Below, in pieces: positions 18,237 through 26,623 of a DNA stretch of 64,000 nucleotides (positions within the stretch are counted from its first letter, which is position 1; every line of letters starts with the position of its first letter). The notes under the pieces are model-generated. The model ran no database searches. It was not told the DNA's origin and saw only the letters and a program-made list of their open reading frames with translations. The stretch is from the NCBI GenBank assembly GCA_036639635.1, contig JAVWIF010000002.1, positions 1 to 64,000 on the forward strand, read 5' to 3'. The DNA comes from JAVWIF01 sp036639635. GTDB lineage: Bacteria; Bacillota_I; Bacilli_A; Erysipelotrichales; Erysipelotrichaceae. The translations under genes were made by a program, and so were the position numbers.

Positions 18237-18354
18237 ATGAACACCTCTTCCACTTCATTTCTCATTGATGTTATTGTATCATATTTTACTTAATTAATGA
18301 ATTATTAATTCACTGTTCTTCATTTTTTTTAGATTTATATAAAACAGAAATCAT
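18237..18354. promoter_or_regulatory. divergent ezrA/rpsD promoter region
   Basis: For ezrA (minus strand) an extended -10 TGATACAAT (TACAAT at 18273-18278) lies about 37 bases before the start, with a weak -35. The rpsD promoter begins at 18355 on the other strand. No gene is seen from 18237 to 18565; this part is promoter DNA and the rest is the rpsD leader. Confidence 0.5.
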
Positions 18355-18383
18355 TTGACTTATAGAAGTAAGTTTGTTATAGT
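18355..18383 (+). promoter_or_regulatory. rpsD promoter
   Basis: The -35 TTGACT (18355-18360), a 17-base spacer and -10 TATAGT (18378-18383) form a strong sigma-A promoter. Confidence 0.85.
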
Positions 18384-18389
18384 AGTAAG

Positions 18390-18565
18390 GCATAAAATCG
18401 ATAGCGGAATGCAGAGACTTACGTAGATAGCGTTCATAACGTAACAATACGGGATATTGAGTAACCCTTACGCTAGGGTGAAGATATCGTATGTATGAAC
18501 ACAGCGCAAGCAAGCTTTGTACTGTTATTGTTTTATAGCTATAAAACAATAAGGAGGACATCTTA
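18390..18565 (+). promoter_or_regulatory. structured rpsD leader, probable S4-binding autoregulatory RNA
   Basis: A 5' leader of about 175 bases precedes rpsD. Its last part is a perfect 28-base palindrome (18525-18552, centre AGCT) that abuts the GGAGG ribosome site (18553-18557), so a hairpin could mask initiation. Upstream are GC-richer segments such as AACCCTTACGCTAGGGT. Gram-positive rpsD genes are known to be autoregulated through an S4-binding leader, and I infer that here. The palindrome is seen directly; the binding site is not proven. Confidence 0.6.
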
Positions 18566-19168
18566 ATGTCAAGAATCAATGGACCGGTTTGGAAAACATC
18601 CCGCCGTCTTGGTTTCTCAATTTTAGAAACTGGAGAAGAGTTACAAAAACGTGCTTACGCACCAGGTCAACATGGACCAACAAAACGTGTTAAATTAACC
18701 AACTATGGTATGCAGTTACATGAGAAACAAAAAATTCGTTTCATGTACGGCTTAAATGAACGTCAATTCTTTAACACTTTCACAAAAGCTAGTAAAATGA
18801 AGGGTGTAACTGGTGATAACTTCTTATTCCTATTAGAGTCTCGTTTAGATAACCTAGTTTACAGAATGGGATTTGCTCGTACTCGTCGTGCTGCTCGTCA
18901 GTTAGTAAACCATGGACATATTTTAGTTAATGGTAAAAAAGTTGATATTCCAAGTTATGTAGCAAAACCTGGACAAACAATTGAAGTAAAAGAAAAATCA
19001 ACAAGTATGAAAGCAATCGCTGAAGCAATGGAAGCTACATTACACACAGTTGCCTTTGTAGATGTTAATAAAGATGCAAAAAAAGGAACTTACCTTCGTT
19101 TACCAGAACGTAGTGAGTTAAACCAAGAAGTAAACGAACTATTAGTAGTAGAGTTTTACAACAGATAG
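18566..19168 (+). CDS. rpsD: 30S ribosomal protein S4
   Basis: S4 is a primary 16S rRNA-binding protein that nucleates 30S assembly. The visible signatures are [20 protein letters not shown], then [20 protein letters not shown] (the S4 RNA-binding domain) and the C-terminal [10 protein letters not shown]. The length of 200 is exact for the Firmicute type. The usual N-terminal zinc cysteines are absent ([20 protein letters not shown]), so this is the zinc-free form. It is a single-gene transcript with its own promoter, leader and terminator. Confidence 0.98.
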   Translation: MSRINGPVWKTSRRLGFSILETGEELQKRAYAPGQHGPTKRVKLTNYGMQLHEKQKIRFMYGLNERQFFNTFTKASKMKGVTGDNFLFLLESRLDNLVYRMGFARTRRAARQLVNHGHILVNGKKVDIPSYVAKPGQTIEVKEKSTSMKAIAEAMEATLHTVAFVDVNKDAKKGTYLRLPERSELNQEVNELLVVEFYNR

Positions 19169-19173
19169 TCAAA

Positions 19174-19203
19174 ATAAAAAAATCCAGAAATGGATTTTTT
19201 TTT
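19174..19203 (+). terminator. rpsD terminator
   Basis: The stem AAAATCCA/TGGATTTT closes on a GAA-type loop and is followed by a T-run, directly after the rpsD stop. Confidence 0.88.
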
Positions 19204-19216
19204 GCTTTCGACTTAC

Positions 19217-19537
19217 TTACGCATGAGCAGTCAAAAACGAAACATTTTCAGCAATAATATCATAACTACGATGGCTATTACCATCACTTCCCTCAAATGT
19301 ATGAGACTGTAGTCTTCCTTTAATTGCAACTTGTGCGCCAACTTTAGCTACTTCAACTGTTGTTTCCGCAATACCTTTCCATAGTGTAAAATTTATTTCA
19401 TCTTGTTCATAAGTTCCACCACTATTAGCAAAAGAACGCGTTACACGTACTAACATTGTCGCAAATTTATTACCTTGTGCAGATTCTCTTAATTGAGGCA
19501 TTTCTGCAATTTCTCCTACAAAAGCTACTATATTCAT
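19217..19537 (-). CDS. short single-stranded DNA-binding protein (SSB-like, OB-fold)
   Basis: A 106-residue OB-fold protein. MNIVAFVGEIAEMPQL, KFATMLVRVTRSFANSGG, INFTLWKGIAETTVEVAKVG and VAIKGRLQSHTFEGSDG track the SSB core. It lacks the acidic DDDIPF-type tail that recruits partner proteins, so it resembles the short SsbB/YwpH class linked to competence in Bacillus rather than the essential replicative SSB. It is preceded by a 13-codon micro-ORF whose stop overlaps its ribosome site. Confidence 0.82.
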   Translation of the reverse strand: MNIVAFVGEIAEMPQLRESAQGNKFATMLVRVTRSFANSGGTYEQDEINFTLWKGIAETTVEVAKVGAQVAIKGRLQSHTFEGSDGNSHRSYDIIAENVSFLTAHA

Positions 19538-19541
19538 ATGA

Positions 19542-19583
19542 TCACTCCTTTCTGAATTTGGCTTTTGACTTTAAGCACCGCAT
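19542..19583 (-). CDS. possible leader micro-ORF upstream of ssb
   Basis: Thirteen codons, MRCLKSKAKFRKE, are preceded by AAAGGAGTGATGCCTT at good spacing. The TGA stop falls inside AAAGGAGTGATC, which is also the ribosome site of ssb, so ribosomes finishing the peptide would sit at the ssb start. The two ribosome sites are near copies (AAAGGAGTGAT). The peptide is strongly basic. It may be a coupling or leader peptide, or chance; it is too short for codon statistics. Confidence 0.4.
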   Translation of the reverse strand: MRCLKSKAKFRKE

Positions 19584-19687
19584 AAGGCATCACTCCTTTA
19601 TGTATAGTTATATTATGAGCGTTATAAAGGTACTTGGCAAATACCCAAATTTGCACGAAACGACCATAAAATAGGCAAAAACAAGAA

Positions 19688-19713
19688 AAAAAGGTATAAA
19701 AACATACCTTTTT
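19688..19713 (-). terminator. terminator after the M16 pair
   Basis: A perfect 10-bp stem AAAAAGGTAT/ATACCTTTTT with a 6-base loop has Ts continuing on the minus strand. It lies 34 bases after the stop of the second M16 gene. Confidence 0.8.
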
Positions 19714-19746
19714 GAGGGGGTAATGCAAATACGCATCTTTTTTGAT

Positions 19747-21024
19747 TTATTTTTCTGGCGTTATTTCTACAATACACCTGTGTACATCCTTTAAAAGGGC
19801 GCTTGCTTCCAGTATATCTTCTTTATGAATATCATACAACAAATCCATGGTTTCAAAAAAATCTAACTTTTCAAAATAATTACGTACAAATGTAATTGCT
19901 ATATCTTCAAAACTATTTAAGCTACGAATAGATTGTCCAAAATATCTTCGCTTTAATTGAACAAGAATATCCTCATTGATTTCACCGGCTTTTAGTTTAT
20001 CAACTATTTCATCAATTATTTTCTCAAATGCTTCTTTATTATTGGTTTCACCATAAAACATCAACATTCCATAATCTTCACCTAAATCAATTTCACTACC
20101 AACATAATCATTGATAATCCCATCATCCATCCATTGTTGGAATTTAGGATTAAGTCCACTAAAATAAGCATCTAACAATATCTTCATACACCATTCTTGT
20201 TGATTGCGTTTTTTAGGATCACTCGTTCCTATAAGTTTATAGGCATACGCAACCTTTGGAATGCTAACATCCATTTTAAATGCATAGCTTTCTCGTGCGA
20301 CGTTTTTTTCTTCTTCAACATGTAATCGTTTCACATTTGATATGACTGGAAATACTTTTTTTGCTTGATTTTCACGTATCACTTTTAAAAGTTTTTCTGG
20401 TTCCTCATTGCTTACACAAACAAGAATCATGGTACTAGGATGATAATTTAAACGATAACATTCTTCCAATTGTTCTAAAGTTATACTACGTACACTTTGT
20501 TCATCTCCACCAATATCATATTTCAAAGGATGCTCATGATAAAGAGAAGAAAATACTTCCATTAATAATCTAGAATCCGCCATTTGTTGATACATGCTTA
20601 ATTCTTGAATAATAATTCCCTTTTCTTTTTCAACAGATTCTTTACTAATATTTAATTCTTGTACAAAATCTAATAATAAATTTAATGGTGGAACAATATC
20701 ATTACTTGTAGAAAAATAATAAGCCGTTTCACTATAGGAAGTAAATGCGTTTACACTTGCTCCCATTTTAGAGAACTTATCCATTACATCTTCATTTCCC
20801 ATTTCAAACATTTTATGTTCTAAAAAATGAGCAATACCTGCAGGAAAATGAACTTCTTTTCCATTTTTATCGACCTGTTTTAAATCCATTGCGCCAAGTG
20901 GTGTTGCTAACATACATAAACTTTTTCCATAATCTGGTTTCTTCCATAAGATAACGTGAAGCCCATTATCAAGAGTTTCTTCAACATAACTTTCTTGATA
21001 TTTTTCATTATTTATTTTCTTCAT
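19747..21024 (-). CDS. M16-family zinc metallopeptidase (YmfH-like)
   Basis: Insulinase/pitrilysin-family peptidase half. The inverted zinc motif HxxEH is present as GIAHFLEHKMFEMGNEDVM, with the downstream Glu expected in the VEKEKGIIIQELSMY helix. The 425-residue length fits YmfH. It overlaps the preceding ymfF-like gene by 17 bases, so the two subunits are probably co-translated and pair as an active plus an inactive half, as in other M16B dimers. There is no signal peptide, so it is cytoplasmic. The substrate is unknown. Confidence 0.88.
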   Translation of the reverse strand: MKKINNEKYQESYVEETLDNGLHVILWKKPDYGKSLCMLATPLGAMDLKQVDKNGKEVHFPAGIAHFLEHKMFEMGNEDVMDKFSKMGASVNAFTSYSETAYYFSTSNDIVPPLNLLLDFVQELNISKESVEKEKGIIIQELSMYQQMADSRLLMEVFSSLYHEHPLKYDIGGDEQSVRSITLEQLEECYRLNYHPSTMILVCVSNEEPEKLLKVIRENQAKKVFPVISNVKRLHVEEEKNVARESYAFKMDVSIPKVAYAYKLIGTSDPKKRNQQEWCMKILLDAYFSGLNPKFQQWMDDGIINDYVGSEIDLGEDYGMLMFYGETNNKEAFEKIIDEIVDKLKAGEINEDILVQLKRRYFGQSIRSLNSFEDIAITFVRNYFEKLDFFETMDLLYDIHKEDILEASALLKDVHRCIVEITPEK

Positions 21025-22261
21025 TTGCTTCTCCTTGGCTTAAAACATAAGTCATTTTTAATTCGCACAATGATAATGCTTGTACTACTTGTTCTCTTTT
21101 AACACTCTCTACTAATGCAATCACATCATTTGTGGTATACGTATTTTGTAATAAGATGTTTTGATATTGCAAAGCAAACAATGAATTCATATTATCATTA
21201 CTAGCTTTTAAGGAGTTAACAATCATTTCTTTACTCACGTTAAAGAGCTCATCGCTAAAATCATTATCTACTATTTTTTTAAACTGTTCTTTAATTAAAG
21301 CCACACTTTTCGCAATATTGGCTTTTTCTACTCCTGTAGTGACACCCAATGCACCATCATAAGATATTAAATTTGAAAAGATAGAATAGCACAAACTGTT
21401 CTTTTCACGTACTTCTTGAAATAGTAAGGATGTACTATATTGACCAAGCATCGCATTTGCTACACGTAATGCATAATATGCTTCATCTTTTACACTTGTA
21501 TTTGTAAACCAAGTCATCATAATACTGCTTTGTGATATCTTTTTATATGCAAAGTGTTCTTCTTCATGTAAGTTGTTTTCCACACGATAATAGGAAGCTA
21601 TATTGCTTTCTCGAGGCGTAAAAACAAGTTGTTTCAGAACATTTTCTTTTGTGATTTCTTCATCTACATCACCGCAAATGATAATATCAATCAAATCTTC
21701 TTGTAATAAGCTTTGATATGCTTTTTTAATATCGTTTAAGGTGATTTCTTTCACTCGCTTTTTTTCTCCTAATGAAGAGATTGCTAGTGGCGTATTGACA
21801 CCTGCAAACTTTAATCCTTCACTAATAGCAAATTGAGAAGGATCATCTTCGTTACGTTCAATCTTTGCTAAAAGAATTGCTTTTGATTCTTGGAAAACTT
21901 CTTCACTTAGTAAAGGAGCAAACAAAATCTCATGTAAAAATATAAAACTTTCCTTTAACAAATCTATTTCATAATTAATATAACTAGGATTCACAATTTT
22001 TGTCTTAATTTCTAGCACTTGCGCTTTTCCATAACCTGCTGTTTGTGCATTTAATGTCGCCCCATACATTCTATCTAAAACAGCATTCATTTTTTCTTTT
22101 GTATCGTATGTAAAACTACGGTCACATAACATAAGTGCTAACAAAGAACGTGGTGCAGCATTTCTTTCACTTAATGTATTACGAAAACGAATACTAATCC
22201 CAATATCTTTAAACTTCGTTGTCTTTATAAAATGTAACTGTATACCTTTTTGTAATTGCAT
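21008..22261 (-). CDS. M16-family peptidase-like protein without zinc motif (YmfF-like)
   Basis: A 417-residue M16 homologue lacking HxxEH; the corresponding region reads RSLLALMLCDRSFTYDTKEK. It keeps the C-terminal M16 features (VANAMLGQYSTSLLFQEVREK, then NSLCYSIFSN). It is the presumed non-catalytic partner of the neighbouring YmfH-like protein. The gene order ftsK/spoIIIE, ymfF, ymfH matches Bacillus. GGAGG precedes the ATG. Confidence 0.86.
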   Translation of the reverse strand: MQLQKGIQLHFIKTTKFKDIGISIRFRNTLSERNAAPRSLLALMLCDRSFTYDTKEKMNAVLDRMYGATLNAQTAGYGKAQVLEIKTKIVNPSYINYEIDLLKESFIFLHEILFAPLLSEEVFQESKAILLAKIERNEDDPSQFAISEGLKFAGVNTPLAISSLGEKKRVKEITLNDIKKAYQSLLQEDLIDIIICGDVDEEITKENVLKQLVFTPRESNIASYYRVENNLHEEEHFAYKKISQSSIMMTWFTNTSVKDEAYYALRVANAMLGQYSTSLLFQEVREKNSLCYSIFSNLISYDGALGVTTGVEKANIAKSVALIKEQFKKIVDNDFSDELFNVSKEMIVNSLKASNDNMNSLFALQYQNILLQNTYTTNDVIALVESVKREQVVQALSLCELKMTYVLSQGEANEENK

Positions 22262-22375
22262 AGCGCTACCTCCTTGTTTAGTATATGCTACTATCTAACT
22301 TTCAATATTTTATTGTAAATCTGAATTATATTGTATCATAATACGCTTCACTAAGCCTATCAATTTGATAAATAA

Positions 22376-22396
22376 AATCCCTGAATTTCAGGGATT
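22376..22396 (-). terminator. terminator overlapping the ftsK/spoIIIE stop
   Basis: A perfect 10-bp inverted repeat AATCCCTGAA/TTCAGGGATT with a one-base centre is followed by TTATTT. As an RNA it would form a shorter stem with a small loop. The stop codon lies at its edge. Confidence 0.7.
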
Positions 22397-24767
22397 ATTC
22401 CGTTTCATCAATTTCACCTTTTATAAATACTTCACGCGGTTTGCTTCCTCGACTAGGGCCAATAATTCCCTTTTCTTCCATCGTATCAATTAAACGTGCC
22501 GCACGTGCATATCCAATACTAAATTTGCGTTGAATAAGTGAAGTACTCGCTTTACGTGATTGAATAATAAAGTCTTTAATTTCATCATATAAAGGATCAC
22601 TACTATCACTACTAGTTGCTCCTATACCACCATCTAATAAAGCCAATCGTAAGAATGCATCATCAAACTTTGGCTTTCCTTGTTTGGTTACATAATCACA
22701 AATCTTTTGTACCTCTTCATCACTTACAAAGACACCTTGTACACGTGTCGCAACAGTTTCTCCAACCGGTGTATATAACATATCTCCATACCCTAATAGT
22801 TTTTCTGCACCCATCTGATCAAGAATAGTACGTGAATCTACCGCACTACTAACCGCAAATGCAATACGTGAAGGAATATTTGCTTTAATTACACCTGTAA
22901 TAACATCAACACTTGGACGTTGTGTAGCCACAATTAAGTGAATACCGGCAGCCCTTGCTAATTGCGTAATACGTTGAATACTACTTTCAACCTCTTTGGC
23001 AGCTACCAACATTAAATCGGCTAACTCATCTATAATAACGACAATCCAAGGAAGCTTAGTCAAATTTTCTTCACTATGATTTTCAAGATAAGCATTATAT
23101 CCAGCAATATTACGAACACCCGCCATCGAAAACAACTCATAACGATTATCCATCATACTCACAATTACCTTTAATGCTCTATTTGCTTCTTCACCATCAG
23201 TAATAACAGGTCCTAGTAAATGTGGTATTTCTTTATATGGTGTAAATTCTACCTTTTTAGGATCTACCAATAATAATTTAACTTCATCAGGTTTAGCTCG
23301 CATTAATATAGATGAAATTATAGAGTTTACACAAACTGACTTACCACTACCTGTAGCTCCCGCTATTAATAAATGGGGCATTTTGTTAAGTTCTCCATAA
23401 ATGCAATTTCCCATAATATCTTTTCCTAGTGCAAATAACATTTTCTTATCAGTATATTTTTCAGGAACACTCTTCATAAGTTCTTTCATACTAACGTTTG
23501 TTTTTTCAACATTAGGTATTTCAATACCCACTGCTGACTTCCCAGGTATTGGTGCTTCAATACGTATATCTTTAGCAGCAAGTGCCATTTTAATATCATA
23601 TTGCAAATTACTTATTTTATTGACACGCACACCTAAATCAGGTTTCACTTCAAACTTTGTAACAGAAGGTCCGATATGAGTCGCAACAAGTGTTGCCTTT
23701 ACACCAAACTGATCTAATATTTCAATCAATCTGCGTCCACAATCATTTGCGGCATTCACATTACTTAGCGAACGATTCTTTTTACCAGGATCGCTCAATA
23801 AAGACAATTTAGGCAAACGATAATTGCTATAGTCTTCAATATAAGAAGAAACAAATGTATCTTTCTTCCCAATTGTTTCCTCAATAATTCGTTTATTATC
23901 GTTTTCTTTTTGCGCTTGTCTATTATTTGATATGCCAATATCTAAATGATCATCTTCATCCTTTTCGATATTTTTACTTTGTCGTTGATCACTTTGCAAA
24001 TCAAAATCATCATCAATATCTAAAAACGAAACTTGTCCTGGTTTCACACGTGCATCTAAATCAATACGTTGAAAATTACTTGAATCTTGTGCCTGTATTT
24101 TTTCAGTTTCTATAATAGAAGCAGCTTTTTCTTGCTTTTTCTTTGCTTTTTTATCTTGCCGTTTAAGATTACGCTTTGCAGCATTTTCTTTCATGCTTTG
24201 AAATGGTTTTTGAATACTATTACCAAAGCTTTTCAAACCCTGTAAACCTTTTCCACTTAACATTAAAATAATGCCTAGCAACAAAAGTCCAACAACAACA
24301 ATCCATGTTCCAATATAATCAAATAAGAACGTACAAAGAGAAACCACAAAAGCTCCAATTAACCCACCTTTTGCGGCAACCTCACCATGTAATATCAACA
24401 TTGAATCACCTAAAAATCTTGATAAGATATCCATTCCTTTTAAACTTTCATCTTTAGGAATTGAACAAGCAATTAACCAAGCCAACATAATAACACCAAC
24501 ACCTATTGTATACTTTATAGGGATTTCATGAATTGACTTTTTCATCATCATTAACACACAAAATAAAATAATAATGCCATAAACAACACCATATAAGTTA
24601 CCAAAAATATATTGAATAAAATTCGTCGTCGTTTCTCCAATAAAGCCTATTTTCAATCCCCCAATAAGGGAAAGAGCAATGAGGATAAGAGAGTATATGT
24701 AGACGAGTATTTGATTTTCTACAAGTTGTTTTTGTTTTTGCGATTTTCTTTTTTTCGATTTCGCCAT
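22395..24767 (-). CDS. ftsK: DNA translocase SpoIIIE/FtsK
   Basis: Hexameric motor that pumps chromosomal DNA through the division or sporulation septum. Four N-terminal membrane segments (to about residue 175) are followed by a charged linker. The RecA-like motor has Walker A LLIAGATGSGKSVCVNSI and Walker B PWIVVIIDELADLM, and IVATQRPSVDVITGVIKANI follows. The C-terminal gamma winged helix (SLIQRKFSIGYARAARLID) reads the KOPS/SRS polarity signals. The length of 790 matches SpoIIIE. The RNase J and ymfFH neighbours match spoIIIE of Bacillus, and the window's sporulation genes make a SpoIIIE role likely. Confidence 0.95.
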   Translation of the reverse strand: MAKSKKRKSQKQKQLVENQILVYIYSLILIALSLIGGLKIGFIGETTTNFIQYIFGNLYGVVYGIIILFCVLMMMKKSIHEIPIKYTIGVGVIMLAWLIACSIPKDESLKGMDILSRFLGDSMLILHGEVAAKGGLIGAFVVSLCTFLFDYIGTWIVVVGLLLLGIILMLSGKGLQGLKSFGNSIQKPFQSMKENAAKRNLKRQDKKAKKKQEKAASIIETEKIQAQDSSNFQRIDLDARVKPGQVSFLDIDDDFDLQSDQRQSKNIEKDEDDHLDIGISNNRQAQKENDNKRIIEETIGKKDTFVSSYIEDYSNYRLPKLSLLSDPGKKNRSLSNVNAANDCGRRLIEILDQFGVKATLVATHIGPSVTKFEVKPDLGVRVNKISNLQYDIKMALAAKDIRIEAPIPGKSAVGIEIPNVEKTNVSMKELMKSVPEKYTDKKMLFALGKDIMGNCIYGELNKMPHLLIAGATGSGKSVCVNSIISSILMRAKPDEVKLLLVDPKKVEFTPYKEIPHLLGPVITDGEEANRALKVIVSMMDNRYELFSMAGVRNIAGYNAYLENHSEENLTKLPWIVVIIDELADLMLVAAKEVESSIQRITQLARAAGIHLIVATQRPSVDVITGVIKANIPSRIAFAVSSAVDSRTILDQMGAEKLLGYGDMLYTPVGETVATRVQGVFVSDEEVQKICDYVTKQGKPKFDDAFLRLALLDGGIGATSSDSSDPLYDEIKDFIIQSRKASTSLIQRKFSIGYARAARLIDTMEEKGIIGPSRGSKPREVFIKGEIDETE

Positions 24768-24791
24768 AACTTCCTCCCGTCTTACTTACTC

Positions 24792-26450
24792 CTATATATT
24801 TATTTCTAATATGACTGGAAGTACCATTGGACGTTTCCCAGTCTCTTTCATTAAATATTTACAAATTTTATCACGTGCTTCTGCACGTACACTTAAGTTA
24901 TCATAACGTTTTTCACTAACTGCTAAATCAATACATTTAGACATTATATTACCAACTTCTTTGATAATATAATCAGCATCTTTTAAATAGATTAATCCTC
25001 TTGTTTGAACATCTGGACCATTGATTACTTCTTTGGTTTTATAACTTACACCAACACCGATAATCATTACCCCATCTGTAGATAATACTTCACGATCTTT
25101 TAAGACAACTCCTGTAACATCCCAATTTTCTTTTCCATCAATTAAGGTATCTTCTAAGTTTAATCGTTCAGCAACACTTTTTAATATTCGATTTTCAAAT
25201 TGTGCAACTTGTCCATTATCTAAAATCAGAATACGATCTGGTGAATATCCCATCATCATAGCTAAATTTGCATTGGTATATAAATGACGGTATTCTCCTT
25301 TAATTGGTATATAATACTTAGGTTGGAACAAATATAACATCATCTTTAAATCTTCACTAGAAGGATGCATTGATAATACAGTCTTAGAATCTAAAGTAAA
25401 TATCTTGCCACCTTCTTTATAAATTTCGTTTTCCATATTATTTGCATCTAACTCTGTTCCACTTACTATAGGAGATGCTACAACGATTGTATCCGTCGTT
25501 CTAAAGCTTACAAATTTATCTTCATGATTTGCAATATTTGACATTGTTCTAAATAAATTCTTTCCATTACCGCTAATTAAAACAATAACATCTTCCATTT
25601 CATCAGAAAAATTCTTTTCCGTAATTTCCATTTCTTTGGGAACATTATAATATTTAACAAGTTCTAATTGTTTTAATAATTCACGCATCCCTTTATCATG
25701 AAAGAATATTTTTCGATTATATTTCTTAGCTAAATCAATAATTTCAATAATTCTAAATAAACTTTGGCTATAACTAGAAATCAAAATACGTCCTGGATTG
25801 CTTTCAAATATTGGTTCAATTAGACTCGTAATACGATGTCTTGGTGCCGTGTGACCACTACGATCAGCACTTTGCGATTCACTTAATAAACATAGTACAC
25901 CCTTTTTACCAATTTCACTTAGTTCATTTAAGTCACAAAGGTATTCATTTTGTAACATATCATAATCGACAATAAATTCTCCTGTATAAACAATATATCC
26001 TTGACTCGTATCAATTGCTAATCCAAAGTTATCAGGAAATGCATGTGTCATAGGGAATGTTCTAATTTTAATTCCACCTACAACTTGTTTGCTCGTACGT
26101 TTCATACGATGTATTTTAGCATTCTTAATACCTTCTTTTTTCAACATATCGTGAATAATATTAGCAGTTAAATTCCCTGTATATATTGGTATATTCACTT
26201 GTTTTAATAAATATGCTAAAGCTGCCACGACATCATCATGTGCATGCGTAATAAAAATCCCTTGAATACGTTCCTTGTTTTCTACCAAATACGTAAAATC
26301 AGGAATAATAAATTCCACTCCTAATTGATCTGTATCAGGATATTTTAATCCTGCTTCAATAATAAATATTGCTTCGTTGACTTCTATAACGTACATATTC
26401 TTTCCGTTTTCATCAAGTCCACCAAGCGCAAAAATGCGTATCTTATCCAT
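24792..26450 (-). CDS. ribonuclease J-type protein with degraded active site (RnjB-like)
   Basis: Metallo-beta-lactamase/beta-CASP protein of 552 residues, the RNase J size. The metal-binding motif HxHxDH reads THAHDDVVA, so the last His is replaced. Further ligand regions also look altered: TGEF where TGDF is usual, and GEYRHLYTNANLA where the family has HA near the end. The MTHAFPDNFG His is retained. This resembles RNase J2 of Bacillus, which has weak activity and works as a partner of J1. Its position before spoIIIE matches Bacillus rnjB. An extended -10 TGGTATAAT lies upstream at 26539-26544. Confidence 0.88.
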   Translation of the reverse strand: MDKIRIFALGGLDENGKNMYVIEVNEAIFIIEAGLKYPDTDQLGVEFIIPDFTYLVENKERIQGIFITHAHDDVVAALAYLLKQVNIPIYTGNLTANIIHDMLKKEGIKNAKIHRMKRTSKQVVGGIKIRTFPMTHAFPDNFGLAIDTSQGYIVYTGEFIVDYDMLQNEYLCDLNELSEIGKKGVLCLLSESQSADRSGHTAPRHRITSLIEPIFESNPGRILISSYSQSLFRIIEIIDLAKKYNRKIFFHDKGMRELLKQLELVKYYNVPKEMEITEKNFSDEMEDVIVLISGNGKNLFRTMSNIANHEDKFVSFRTTDTIVVASPIVSGTELDANNMENEIYKEGGKIFTLDSKTVLSMHPSSEDLKMMLYLFQPKYYIPIKGEYRHLYTNANLAMMMGYSPDRILILDNGQVAQFENRILKSVAERLNLEDTLIDGKENWDVTGVVLKDREVLSTDGVMIIGVGVSYKTKEVINGPDVQTRGLIYLKDADYIIKEVGNIMSKCIDLAVSEKRYDNLSVRAEARDKICKYLMKETGKRPMVLPVILEINI

Positions 26451-26538
26451 ACTGTATTACCTCCATGTTATGTTCTGTTATTATGAGTTCGTTCTCTCTT
26501 ATTATAATCGATTACTTTTTCCACGATAAACTATTGAT

Positions 26539-26544
26539 ATTATA
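26539..26544 (-). promoter_or_regulatory. -10 element of the rnj promoter
   Basis: Extended -10 TGGTATAAT on the minus strand, about 90 bases before the start, with no clear -35. A second TTATAAT lies closer to the gene. Confidence 0.5.
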
Positions 26545-26605
26545 CCATTTCTGTACATAAAAAAACATAAAAACGCACATTCTTTTCGTTTTCTTTAGAA
26601 AAGAA

Positions 26606-26623
26606 AAAGTGATTTCTCACTTT
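26606..26623 (-). terminator. terminator overlapping the miaB stop
   Basis: A 7-bp stem AAAGTGA/TCACTTT with a GAAA loop (minus strand) is followed by TTCTTTTC. The miaB TGA is in the stem. Confidence 0.72.

Noticed and set aside
18310..18579. 89-codon minus-strand frame upstream of rpsD
   Set aside because: It is the antisense of the rpsD promoter and leader; no ribosome site.
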